This document shows, piece after piece, positions 8,787 through 16,253 of a stretch of 64,000 nt of DNA (the first letter of the stretch is position 1; each line of letters starts with the position of its first letter). Source of the stretch: a virus; the IMG/VR virus record IMGVR_UViG_3300025085_000002, positions 1 through 64,000 of that record; one strand, written 5' to 3'. The position numbers were made by a program, and so were the translations under genes. The notes under the pieces were generated by a model, which was not told the origin of the DNA, did not search any database, and saw only the letters and a list, made by a program, of their open reading frames with translations.

Positions 8787-8795
8787 TATTTATTA
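8787..8795 (+). promoter_or_regulatory. Probable late promoter before tail tube gene
   Basis: TATTTATTA, a one-base variant of the shared TATTTATA motif, 24 nt upstream of the tail tube start; an AATAGGAGA ribosome binding site lies between. Confidence 0.4.
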
Positions 8796-8819
8796 GAAAG
8801 AGATAATAGGAGATTATAA

Positions 8820-9308
8820 ATGGCACAGCTATTAGACCCAAATGAAATTATGTTCACCAACTTCGAACCGAAGATGTCAAATCGGTTCATTATGTATATT
8901 GAAGGAATTCCTGCATACTTGGTGAAAACCGCTGCAAGACCTGAAATTACAAATGGTAAGGTGACTATTGACCATATCAACACCCGTAGATATGTAAAAG
9001 GTCGTTCTGAGTGGAGTGACTTATCAGTAACTTTATACGATCCAGTAGTACCATCTGCTGCACAAGCTACTATGGAGTGGGTAAGACTACACCACGAATC
9101 GGTAACTGGTCGTGATGGTTATTCTGACTTCTACAAAAAAGATATCACATTTAACAGTTTGGGTCCTGTTGGTGATAAAGTAGAAGAGTGGACACTAAAA
9201 GGAGCATTTATCCAATCTGCTAATTTCTCTGACATGGATTATAGTGGTGAAGATATCGCTACTGTTGAAATGACATTGACTTACGATTACGCAATACTAC
9301 AATACTAA
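8820..9308 (+). CDS. gp19: Tail tube protein, T4 gp19-like
   Basis: 162 aa, almost identical in length to T4 gp19 (163 aa). It has the typical tube fold sequence: FTNFEPKMSNRFIMYIEGIP at the N-terminus, then ITNGKVTIDHINTRRYVKGR, WSDLSVTLYDPVVPS, and the C-terminal beta strand IATVEMTLTYDYAILQY. It forms the inner tube through which DNA passes. It lies directly after the sheath gene with its own late promoter and ends 26 bp before a strong intrinsic terminator. Confidence 0.95.
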   Translation: MAQLLDPNEIMFTNFEPKMSNRFIMYIEGIPAYLVKTAARPEITNGKVTIDHINTRRYVKGRSEWSDLSVTLYDPVVPSAAQATMEWVRLHHESVTGRDGYSDFYKKDITFNSLGPVGDKVEEWTLKGAFIQSANFSDMDYSGEDIATVEMTLTYDYAILQY

Positions 9309-9333
9309 AATATTGATTGTAAAATGAAAACTG

Positions 9334-9363
9334 AAAACCCTCACGTAATTGTGGGGGTTTTTT
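9334..9363 (+). terminator. Intrinsic terminator after tail tube gene
   Basis: AAAACCCTCAC, a 6-nt GTAATT loop, then GTGGGGGTTTTTTT: a GC-rich hairpin followed by a T run, a textbook Rho-independent terminator. It should end the sheath-tube transcripts. Confidence 0.85.
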
Positions 9364-9378
9364 AATTTAAAAATAATA

Positions 9379-9398
9379 CTTATATAAGGTTAACCAAA
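9379..9398 (+). promoter_or_regulatory. Late promoter with GGTTAACCAA box
   Basis: ACTTATATAAGGTTAACCAA is repeated almost exactly at 9739-9758 (ACTTATATATGGTTAACCAA). The TTATATAA part fits the late motif; GGTTAACC is a perfect 8-bp palindrome immediately downstream and could be an operator or part of the initial transcribed region. Confidence 0.5.
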
Positions 9399-9414
9399 TA
9401 ATAAAGGAGAATAT

Positions 9415-9660
9415 ATGTTATCAATCATTAGAGACGCGTCTACAAAAGTAATCGTATTCGCATCATACGGAAACGTAACACAATCAGAAACCGGTGTAAC
9501 TTGTGATGTAATCAGTGACCTTTCAGGTGAAGATTATGGTACAGCTGCTGGTTATGAAAAAGTAGAAGTTGACATGCAATTACCGGAGTCTTACGCGGGT
9601 GGAACACACGCACTTATAGAAGACGGCGCTGGTTATAGATTTGACGCAGTAAGTGGATAA
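9415..9660 (+). CDS. Small protein of unknown function, own promoter and terminators
   Basis: 81 aa; an AAAGGAGA ribosome binding site precedes the ATG. The sequence begins LSIIRDASTKVIVFASYG and is acidic and beta-rich; it has one Cys and no membrane segment. I do not recognise the family. It sits between the tail tube gene and the tail assembly gene as an independent cassette: terminator and late promoter upstream, then near-copies of both downstream. This suggests a highly expressed small virion or decoration protein inserted as a unit, but no function can be assigned. Confidence 0.75.
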   Translation: MLSIIRDASTKVIVFASYGNVTQSETGVTCDVISDLSGEDYGTAAGYEKVEVDMQLPESYAGGTHALIEDGAGYRFDAVSG

Positions 9661-9687
9661 TATCACTTTATACTTTTAAAATTTTAG

Positions 9688-9715
9688 AAACCCTCACCAT
9701 TGGTGGGGGTTTTTG
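9688..9715 (+). terminator. Intrinsic terminator after the 81-aa gene
   Basis: AAACCCTCACC-ATT-GGTGGGGGTTTTTG: GC-rich stem with a short loop and T run. It is a near-copy of the terminator at 9334-9363. Confidence 0.85.
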
Positions 9716-9738
9716 TATTATAAATGCCTGAGTTACAT

Positions 9739-9758
9739 ACTTATATATGGTTAACCAA
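9739..9758 (+). promoter_or_regulatory. Late promoter with GGTTAACCAA box (second copy)
   Basis: ACTTATATATGGTTAACCAA, 21 nt before the next start codon; differs from the copy at 9379 by one base. Confidence 0.5.
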
Positions 9759-9778
9759 TAGAATGACAAGGAAAAGTT

Positions 9779-10648
9779 ATGAAAGATTTACAAGACGACT
9801 ATCAAATGTCTAATGAAGAGGCAGTTGAACAATTAAAAAAAGCACATGAGGTGAAACAAGTAAGTGATTACAAGTTTCCAACCGAAATTATCGAACTACC
9901 ATCTCGTGGTTTGGTTTATTCTAAAGACAATCCATTATCGAGTGGTAAAGTAGAGATGAAGTACATGACCGCTAGAGAAGAGGATATTCTAACCACTCAG
10001 TCATATATCAAAGATGGTTCGGTTTTAGACCGATTATTTCAATCTCTAATTGTATCAAATGGTGATGGAACACCTGTTAAGTATGTAGACCTAATAGTGG
10101 GTGACAAAAATGCTATTATGATAGCAGCACGAATCTTGGGGTATGGTAAAGAATATAAAGTCGAAGTAAATGACCCGTTTAGTAATAATACTCAAAATGA
10201 AATCATTGACCTTACTCAATTTGATAATAAAGAATATGATGGTTCACATCAATTAGAACAAAACAAAAACGAATTCGAGTTAGAACTTCCACAATCTAAG
10301 AGAAAACTGACATTTATGATTACAACCGAATCTAAGGATAGGAAAGTAAAGCATATACTCAAAGAAGAACGTAAGAAAAATCGTAAACTAAAAAACGAAA
10401 CAAGTTCTGAACTAACCACCCGACTAAAGCAAACAATTTTATCAGTAGATGGTGACTATGACCAGCGTATAATTGATAATTTTGTAGATAATGAGTTATT
10501 TGCTCAAGATAGTAGAGCTCTTAGAACATATATTAAAAAAGTTTCTCCTGATATGGATTTAGAATGGGAATTCATTTCGGAGGAAACTGGGGAAGGGAGG
10601 TTTATGTCCTTACCTATGGACGTGACCTTTTTTTGGCCTGAAGATTAA
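9779..10648 (+). CDS. Baseplate/tail assembly protein (gp26-like), possible frameshift donor
   Basis: 289 aa. Residues ~30-130 (FPTEIIELPSRGLVYSKDN, MKYMTAREEDILTTQSYIKDG) resemble the gp26-type baseplate hub/assembly proteins of T4-like phages; the ELPSRG and MTAREED segments are distinctive. The rest is charged and helical, with a basic stretch (KHILKEERKKNRKLKN) near residue 205. It lies between the tail tube gene and the tape measure gene, the place where many tailed phages encode frameshifted tail assembly chaperones. The reading frame ends in MDVTFFWPED, encoded across a run of seven T; a second open frame begins there and could be fused by +1 or -2 frameshifting (see 10626-10844). The function is partly inferred from position. 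Confidence 0.65.
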   Translation: MKDLQDDYQMSNEEAVEQLKKAHEVKQVSDYKFPTEIIELPSRGLVYSKDNPLSSGKVEMKYMTAREEDILTTQSYIKDGSVLDRLFQSLIVSNGDGTPVKYVDLIVGDKNAIMIAARILGYGKEYKVEVNDPFSNNTQNEIIDLTQFDNKEYDGSHQLEQNKNEFELELPQSKRKLTFMITTESKDRKVKHILKEERKKNRKLKNETSSELTTRLKQTILSVDGDYDQRIIDNFVDNELFAQDSRALRTYIKKVSPDMDLEWEFISEETGEGRFMSLPMDVTFFWPED

Positions 10649-10844
10649 TTACAGACAGCAACTACATTCACATATTTTTGATTTAATTTATCACGGAAAT
10701 GGTGGGTTTACTTGGAACGATGTGTATAATATGCCAGTTTGGGCCCGTAAGTTTTACATCAGTAAAATTTTAGAATTTAAACAAGCTGAAAAAAAAGCAA
10801 ATACAGAATCTATAAATAAATCACAAAGGGGAACACGAAAATAG
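10626..10844 (+). CDS. Overlapping ORF without ATG: probable frameshift extension of tail assembly protein
   Basis: This frame (+1 relative to the upstream gene) opens after a TGA at 10623-10625 and runs to TAG at 10842-10844. Its product (INYRQQLHSHIFDLIYHGNG, then FTWNDVYNMPVWARKFYI) looks like a real conserved protein, not noise, yet it has no ATG before M at 10731. The two frames overlap only over 10626-10648, and that overlap contains TTTTTTT (10628-10634). A +1 or -2 slip there would give a fused protein of about 354 aa. Alternatives are a non-ATG start (ATT at 10644, CTG at 10638), an internal start at 10731 giving 37 aa, or a sequencing error in the T run. Confidence 0.55.
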   Translation, partial: PFFGLKINYRQQLHSHIFDLIYHGNGGFTWNDVYNMPVWARKFYISKILEFKQAEKKANTESINKSQRGTRK

Positions 10845-10853
10845 TTCCCCTTT
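10825..10853 (+). terminator. Hairpin, possible terminator
   Basis: AAAGGGGAAC, a 9-nt loop, then GTTCCCCTTT: a perfect 10-bp stem spanning the end of the overlapping ORF. It lacks a long T run outside the stem, so it may be a weak terminator or an mRNA-stabilising hairpin. A late promoter follows at once. Confidence 0.55.
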
Positions 10854-10855
10854 GA

Positions 10856-10866
10856 TATTTATATTA
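10856..10866 (+). promoter_or_regulatory. Late promoter (TATTTATA type)
   Basis: TATTTATATTA, 23 nt before the 56-aa ORF; an ACAGGAGA ribosome binding site lies between them. Confidence 0.5.
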
Positions 10867-10885
10867 AGATAACAACAGGAGATAT

Positions 10886-11056
10886 ATGAATTTTTTACAA
10901 AAACTTGTCGCTCGCAAAGTTTTAAAAGGTATGGAGAAGTTGGCTCAAAAAGACCCGGCTGTCAATAAAAGCTTTAACGATTTAGCTAAAGCGTCACGCC
11001 AACTTAAAATAGACATCGATAATCACATCAAAAACTCTAAAGATACTTTTAAATAA
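10886..11056 (+). CDS. Small basic helical protein, unknown function
   Basis: 56 aa, with an ACAGGAGATAT ribosome binding site and a dedicated late promoter. It begins MNFLQKLVARKVLKG and is Lys-rich (about one residue in five) and helical throughout, with no Cys. It ends 19 bp before the tape measure gene. Its size and position recall small accessory tail assembly factors, but I know no specific homologue. It is too short for most gene-length cut-offs; the ribosome binding site and promoter are the main support. Confidence 0.7.
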   Translation: MNFLQKLVARKVLKGMEKLAQKDPAVNKSFNDLAKASRQLKIDIDNHIKNSKDTFK

Positions 11057-11075
11057 GTAATATTGGATAACCCAA

Positions 11076-13196
11076 ATGGCAAAGACTAATAAGCAGAGAA
11101 ACGAAGAGAGTAAGGCTCGTAAGCAGGCTATGGAGGACAATGACTTCCTTAATAGCCAAGCCGACCTACTTAATCGTAAAATGCAAGACCAAATTGAAAA
11201 TGCCAAGGAGTTGGGTAAGCTTAGAAAAAACTTACTAAGTGGAATGGTTGATGAGGTTGATAATCTTGAGCAACAAAGGGAATTATTAGAAGACTACGAA
11301 ACGTCAATGAAAGAGTTGGTGGATGGTAGAACTACACATGGTCGAAATTTAAAAGAAGAAGTAGATACACTCAAGGATGTAATCAAGACTGAAGAACGGA
11401 GGCGGGACTTACAAGGTGAACTTGAGACCAAAGCAAATGGTATGTTAGATGGTCTTGAAGGTCAAATCAAAAATATCCCACTCATTGGGGGATTATTAGC
11501 ATCTACAATGGACTTTGGTGGATTAAAAAAACAAATGGGTGGTATTATGAAGGGTATTACCCAACAATTCGTAATGTTAACTGCTGCGGGAGTTCCCGCT
11601 GGTAAGGCAATTGCAATGTCGTTTAGGTCAGCAATCCCATCTATAATATCATTTGGGGCAAGTTTATGGGCCGCAATTTCACCACTCCTACCGATTATTC
11701 TTCCTATTATAGCCGCAATGGTTCTATTGAAAAAAGCACTTGGAGTTGACCAACAAGTAGCTGATTTAAGTCGTGAGATGGGTATTGCTAATAGTCAAGC
11801 TAAAGAAATGGTTACCAACTTTAATAATATGTCTGTTATGAGTGGTAACTTGAATATTAATACCAAGAGTCTGATTGAGTCTCAAAAACAACTCGCAGAG
11901 TCCATAGGAATGACTGCACAATATTCCGCCAAAATGTTACAAGACCAAATTCACTTGACTAAGTATATGGGTATGTCTGGTGAAGAGGCTGCAAACTTCC
12001 AAAAGATGTCAGCTGCATCTGGCATGAGTGTTCGTGATATGCAAACCGAAGTAGCATCGACAGTTGGTGGTTTTAATGAACTCACAGGTGCTTCAGTCGA
12101 CTTTGCCGGTGTACTAAAAGACATATCCAACTTATCTTTAGAAATGCGTTCTACATTCAAGGGTAATGTTAAAGAGATGGCTATGGCAGTTACTCAAGCG
12201 AAGGCATTGGGTACTACATTACAAGAATCATCGGATGCCGCAGATAATCTTCTTAATATGGAAAGTTCACTTCAAGCCGAGATGAAAGCAAGAGTGTTAA
12301 CTGGTGTTAACCTCAATAACACTGCTATCCGTGCAGCACAACTAGCAGGTGAACAAGGTGAAGTATTACGACTCCAAGCAAAACAAATGAGTGAGATTGG
12401 TGATGTGAGTCAAAAGTCACGAATCCAACAAAAGGCAATTGCAGATGCAATGGGTATGTCAGTTGACCAAATGTTGAAGATGAATGAACAGCAAATGGTT
12501 ATGAATAAGTTGGGTGTTAAAAACTTAGACAATGTAAGTAAGGAACAACTAATGAGTGCCGGTCTATCTGATGAAAAGGCCAAGCAAATGATACTTGATA
12601 GAGAGAAACAATCTCAACAAGAAAAGATGAGTGCTGCAATGGATAAGATGAATGCAGCTCTTGCTGAAGCAGGTGCTATTATTCTTCCAGTTGTTGGTTA
12701 CTTGGTTGACCTGATTCTACCAACGATAATTAATTCGTTCAAAATGGTAGGTGCGATATTCAAACTTCTTAGAGGGTTTATTACATTATTTACTGACCCA
12801 ATTGAGGGTATTAAGATGATGGGTCAGGCAATTTATGACTTTGTTGTAGCACCATTTCAATGGGTTGGTGACACGATTGGTGCTCTATTTGGGGGTGGTG
12901 GCACTAAATCCACTGGATATGACGAGGGTGCATCCGACTCCATAGATGATGGTGTAATTACACCAAGTGGTGATGTAATCAAAACCAATCCGGCAGACTT
13001 TATTATGGCAACTACCAATCCAGCAGCAATGGCCGGTAAATTAGCAGGTGATAGTGCCGGTGGTGGTATTGACTATGACAGGCTGGCAGCTGCAATGGGT
13101 AACCAACCTCTTCAAATTGTAGTAGATGGTAGAGTAATTAGTGAAATTACTAAGAAACAATCAATGAATAAATCATTTAATAAGCAGATGGGATAA
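11076..13196 (+). CDS. Tail tape measure protein (gp29 analogue)
   Basis: 706 aa. Residues 1-130 are highly charged coiled coil (KQRNEESKARKQAMEDND, EEVDTLKDVIKTEERRRDLQ). A strongly hydrophobic stretch lies at ~188-218 (ISPLLPIILPIIAAMVLL) and another at ~530-570 (AIILPVVGYLVDLILPTII). The central 230-500 region is Met/Gln/Ala-rich helix with the feel of phage minor tail/tape measure domains (MSGEEAANFQKMSAASGMS). Such proteins fill the tail tube, set its length and help DNA enter the cell. Position after the tail tube and assembly genes and before baseplate genes supports the call. The final ~100 residues contain Gly-rich linkers. Confidence 0.8.
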   Translation: MAKTNKQRNEESKARKQAMEDNDFLNSQADLLNRKMQDQIENAKELGKLRKNLLSGMVDEVDNLEQQRELLEDYETSMKELVDGRTTHGRNLKEEVDTLKDVIKTEERRRDLQGELETKANGMLDGLEGQIKNIPLIGGLLASTMDFGGLKKQMGGIMKGITQQFVMLTAAGVPAGKAIAMSFRSAIPSIISFGASLWAAISPLLPIILPIIAAMVLLKKALGVDQQVADLSREMGIANSQAKEMVTNFNNMSVMSGNLNINTKSLIESQKQLAESIGMTAQYSAKMLQDQIHLTKYMGMSGEEAANFQKMSAASGMSVRDMQTEVASTVGGFNELTGASVDFAGVLKDISNLSLEMRSTFKGNVKEMAMAVTQAKALGTTLQESSDAADNLLNMESSLQAEMKARVLTGVNLNNTAIRAAQLAGEQGEVLRLQAKQMSEIGDVSQKSRIQQKAIADAMGMSVDQMLKMNEQQMVMNKLGVKNLDNVSKEQLMSAGLSDEKAKQMILDREKQSQQEKMSAAMDKMNAALAEAGAIILPVVGYLVDLILPTIINSFKMVGAIFKLLRGFITLFTDPIEGIKMMGQAIYDFVVAPFQWVGDTIGALFGGGGTKSTGYDEGASDSIDDGVITPSGDVIKTNPADFIMATTNPAAMAGKLAGDSAGGGIDYDRLAAAMGNQPLQIVVDGRVISEITKKQSMNKSFNKQMG

Positions 13197-13200
13197 TTGG

Positions 13201-15948
13201 ATGGCATTAAAAGATTTAAAATCAGATTTGTCTAAGTTTAGAAGACCAACAGAGAAACCACTTTCTGACAAGAAGAGAGTGGATATCCCTAAGTCTACTA
13301 ATCAGACCCCATTGTCTCAACTTGTGGACAAGTCCCCATCTGCTCCTAAATCAAATACAACTACACCTAAACAAGGTGTAACTCCAAACAAGTTTGATAA
13401 CTCATCAAACTATTTGGGAGAAACGACCCCATCTAAGTTTGATAACTCATCAAACTATTTGGGAGAAACGGCCCCATCTAAAATGTCGTTGGAAGAACGA
13501 TACTTAGGACAAACTGAAACACAAGAAGTAAATCAAGGCGATAAATTTAAAGGTGAAACGAAAACGGAAAATATTACTCAAGGAGATAGATTTAAGGGTC
13601 AAACGACTCCTCAAGACTACTCCGGTGAGGAAAAGTTCAAAGGTGAAACCACCCCATCCGAATTCAGATTCATTCAAAACTTCTTAGGTGAGACTACGCC
13701 AAGTGAATTTAGTTTAACTGAAAAGTTCTTAGGTGAAACAACTCCTACTGAGTTTAACTTAGAAGAGAAGTTCTTAGGTGAGACAACTCCTACTGAGTTT
13801 AACTCAGAAGAGAAGTTCTTAGGTGAGACTACGCCAGCTGATTTTAATTTGAGTGAAAAGTTCTTAGGTGAAACTACACCAACTGAAGTAAACTACATTA
13901 CCGATGTTCATGCAAAGGGGTTTACTTCTGAGTTTAATCGTATGGATGATAGTAAATTTACAGGAATTACATCTCCTAAAGAGTTTAACCAAAACTCTTC
14001 AAAGTTCTCTAACTTTAAAACCGGATTTACAACAAACGAAGAATCTAAAAAAACGGAATTTGTAGTAGAGTTGTCACAATATTCTGATTTCCAAAAAATA
14101 AATCCTGGATTGTCTTTTGAAGCAGGTTATGGTCAATTTAGAACTGGTGGTGTAACTGGTGATACTCAAAAATACACTCCTGACGGGAATCGATACTCTG
14201 ATGTATATAAAAGTATTGGTGATATGATGGAGCAACGTAATTCACCATCATTTTTAGATAAGATGTATCACAAATTTAATCTTAAAGATGATTCACCAAA
14301 CTCATTAAACATAATAAAAGCACCTTACATACTCCGCGGTATACAACGTAAAAAAATATCAAAAGGTGAACCTCAATTTTGGGACTTTGGTCTTGGTATA
14401 GATGATGGTCTAATTAGAGGTGGTATTGTAGCATCTACTACACGAGCATTGGTAGATGTCGCAAGGATTGGGTCATTCTTCTTATCAGCAAAAGGATTAT
14501 TATGGGGTGTACGACAAATTGGATTACAACGTAGTCAGAAATATGGTAAGACTTGGACACCTGTAAATCTTTTAGCAAGTTTGGCAGGGCAACATTTAGG
14601 TTTAAAATTTGATAGACCTGACTTAATCCCATTAGGTAAACAGGGTTGGAAATATAATCCCAATGCTTCAATAAATGTAAGCCCATTAAGAACTTTGTAT
14701 ACCCTTTTCCGATTAAAAGGTATTCGTAACGATGTATTTCCATTGAGGACAGACCTTAAAGGTGGATTTGATTCAATTTATGGAATTGGTGCAAGTATAA
14801 CAAATCGATTCATTAATACATTTGACAATAGTGGTACACGATATGGTAATACAACCGCATATATCGGAATAGACAATCGATTCTCAATAGGACCGACTTC
14901 ACCATATGCTAAAACGAAAAAAGATAATCCGATTCTTTTTGCTAAAAAGCGTTATGAATTCCAAATAAATGATAGTCTTAGAGCAAATGATGATGGTACT
15001 AAAACCACATTAGCTAAACAAACCCAAGAAGCCTCACCAATTCCAATCGATGATGTATTTGAAAAAAGAGGATTGTATAAATCTGATGGTAAAACTAAAG
15101 GTCCTGGTAATGATATAAAAGATTACGAAGCAGTATCATATGGTACGATAGCTAAAATAGCAAATGGTGACAATCCATCAGATTACAAAGGTGATTTTAG
15201 AAATCTAAAAGATAGTAATTATAATATTGATTCTGCCACGGTAGCTGGTGATGATTATACCGCAAATAATCTAATAACAAAATACGGCCTCGGACAAACC
15301 TTCAAAACAAATGCAGAACGTTTATCAGAGACCCGACTTGATACGATTGGTACGGCAAACGTAGGTGATGCTGAATTAGATGATATCGTTAAGCTGGTAT
15401 TTAAAACCAATAGTAGTAATCTATGTCAATTTAGAGGAACTGTTAGTGGAATTACCGAAACATTCTCACCATCGTGGAATGGTGAAAAGCCAAATGGTAG
15501 AGCTGATAAAGCTTATATGATGACTGAATTCGAAAGAACATTATCATTTAATTTTAAAGTAATGGCGTACTCGAAAGCGGAATTAGTCCCAATGTGGGAA
15601 AAGTTAAAACAATTAGCAACCTTCGCAATGCCATTTTATGGGAGTAGTACTGGTTATCGTGGAAGAGTTCTTAGTTTTACATTGGGTGATTTATGGAAAA
15701 ATCACAATTCGTTGTTAACATCACTATCGTATACAATGTCCGATGAAGTATCTTGGGACATTAGAAAAGATATAACCATCCCAAGATTTGTAGACGTTTC
15801 AGTTGGACTCACATTAGTAGGTGACGCAGTTCACAGTGAAAACAGTACTCCTAACTTATACGACTTTGTACCACCACTTGATGGTCCTTCTGCTCCATTA
15901 TCTTCCGGAGATGACCTTGGGCAGGGTACAGCAATAAATTTAGTTTAA
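13201..15948 (+). CDS. Baseplate / tail-tube junction protein with N-terminal 15-residue repeats
   Basis: 915 aa, starting 4 bp after the tape measure gene. Residues ~60-240 contain about eleven tandem 15-residue repeats of the form FLGETTPTEFNLEEK. The middle (~370-560) includes a hydrophobic patch (DVARIGSFFLSAKGLLWGV). The C-terminal ~200 residues (LCQFRGTVSGITETFSPSW, KAYMMTEFERTLSFNFKVMA) resemble tube-like domains of baseplate proteins that seat the first tail tube ring, such as gp48/gp54. It probably links the baseplate hub to the tube, with the repeat region as an extended tether. The family call is based on the C-terminal pattern and position; the repeats have no counterpart that I know of in T4. 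Confidence 0.6.
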   Translation: MALKDLKSDLSKFRRPTEKPLSDKKRVDIPKSTNQTPLSQLVDKSPSAPKSNTTTPKQGVTPNKFDNSSNYLGETTPSKFDNSSNYLGETAPSKMSLEERYLGQTETQEVNQGDKFKGETKTENITQGDRFKGQTTPQDYSGEEKFKGETTPSEFRFIQNFLGETTPSEFSLTEKFLGETTPTEFNLEEKFLGETTPTEFNSEEKFLGETTPADFNLSEKFLGETTPTEVNYITDVHAKGFTSEFNRMDDSKFTGITSPKEFNQNSSKFSNFKTGFTTNEESKKTEFVVELSQYSDFQKINPGLSFEAGYGQFRTGGVTGDTQKYTPDGNRYSDVYKSIGDMMEQRNSPSFLDKMYHKFNLKDDSPNSLNIIKAPYILRGIQRKKISKGEPQFWDFGLGIDDGLIRGGIVASTTRALVDVARIGSFFLSAKGLLWGVRQIGLQRSQKYGKTWTPVNLLASLAGQHLGLKFDRPDLIPLGKQGWKYNPNASINVSPLRTLYTLFRLKGIRNDVFPLRTDLKGGFDSIYGIGASITNRFINTFDNSGTRYGNTTAYIGIDNRFSIGPTSPYAKTKKDNPILFAKKRYEFQINDSLRANDDGTKTTLAKQTQEASPIPIDDVFEKRGLYKSDGKTKGPGNDIKDYEAVSYGTIAKIANGDNPSDYKGDFRNLKDSNYNIDSATVAGDDYTANNLITKYGLGQTFKTNAERLSETRLDTIGTANVGDAELDDIVKLVFKTNSSNLCQFRGTVSGITETFSPSWNGEKPNGRADKAYMMTEFERTLSFNFKVMAYSKAELVPMWEKLKQLATFAMPFYGSSTGYRGRVLSFTLGDLWKNHNSLLTSLSYTMSDEVSWDIRKDITIPRFVDVSVGLTLVGDAVHSENSTPNLYDFVPPLDGPSAPLSSGDDLGQGTAINLV
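13384..13895 (+). repeat. 45-bp (15-residue) tandem repeats in the baseplate gene
   Basis: About eleven units encoding variations of FLGETTPTEFNLEEK. The four most alike are at 13680-13870; the two at 13385-13470 share the KFDNSSNYLGET form. Outer copies have diverged (FKGETKTENITQGDR, YLGQTETQEVNQGDK). The unit is in frame, so copy number can change without breaking the gene. Confidence 0.85.
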
Positions 15949-15951
15949 ACT

Positions 15952-16248
15952 ATGAATAGATATGATGACATAGAACTCCGTAAAGATAAAACCGGCCGTA
16001 GATTTAAGTCTACTGTAAAATTACCTATTATAGAACCACAAAATAGTGATATATACATAATAGGTATGGTAGGTGATAGATTGGATACGTTAGCTTATAA
16101 GTATTATAATAAATCATCGTATTGGTGGATTATAGCAAGAGCAAATAATATTGGTAATGGTGATTTTGTAGTACCAATTGGTAAACAATTAAGAATACCA
16201 CAAAGTATAGAACAAATAGTAAATGCGTACAACCAATTAAATAGTTAA
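15952..16248 (+). CDS. LysM-domain baseplate wedge protein, gp53-like
   Basis: 98 aa, 3 bp after the previous stop. Residues ~35-85 (IYIIGMVGDRLDTLAYKYYN, SYWWIIARANNI, VPIGKQLRIP) form a LysM-like fold: a GDRLDTLA turn, then the 'W.II..AN.I' helix, then an 'IP.GKQLRIP' strand. Small LysM proteins of this kind occur in contractile-tail baseplates (T4 gp53 wedge component and LysM spacers in other systems). It lies between two large baseplate genes. The LysM call is good; equivalence to gp53 is inferred. Confidence 0.7.
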   Translation: MNRYDDIELRKDKTGRRFKSTVKLPIIEPQNSDIYIIGMVGDRLDTLAYKYYNKSSYWWIIARANNIGNGDFVVPIGKQLRIPQSIEQIVNAYNQLNS

Positions 16249-16253
16249 TAGTT

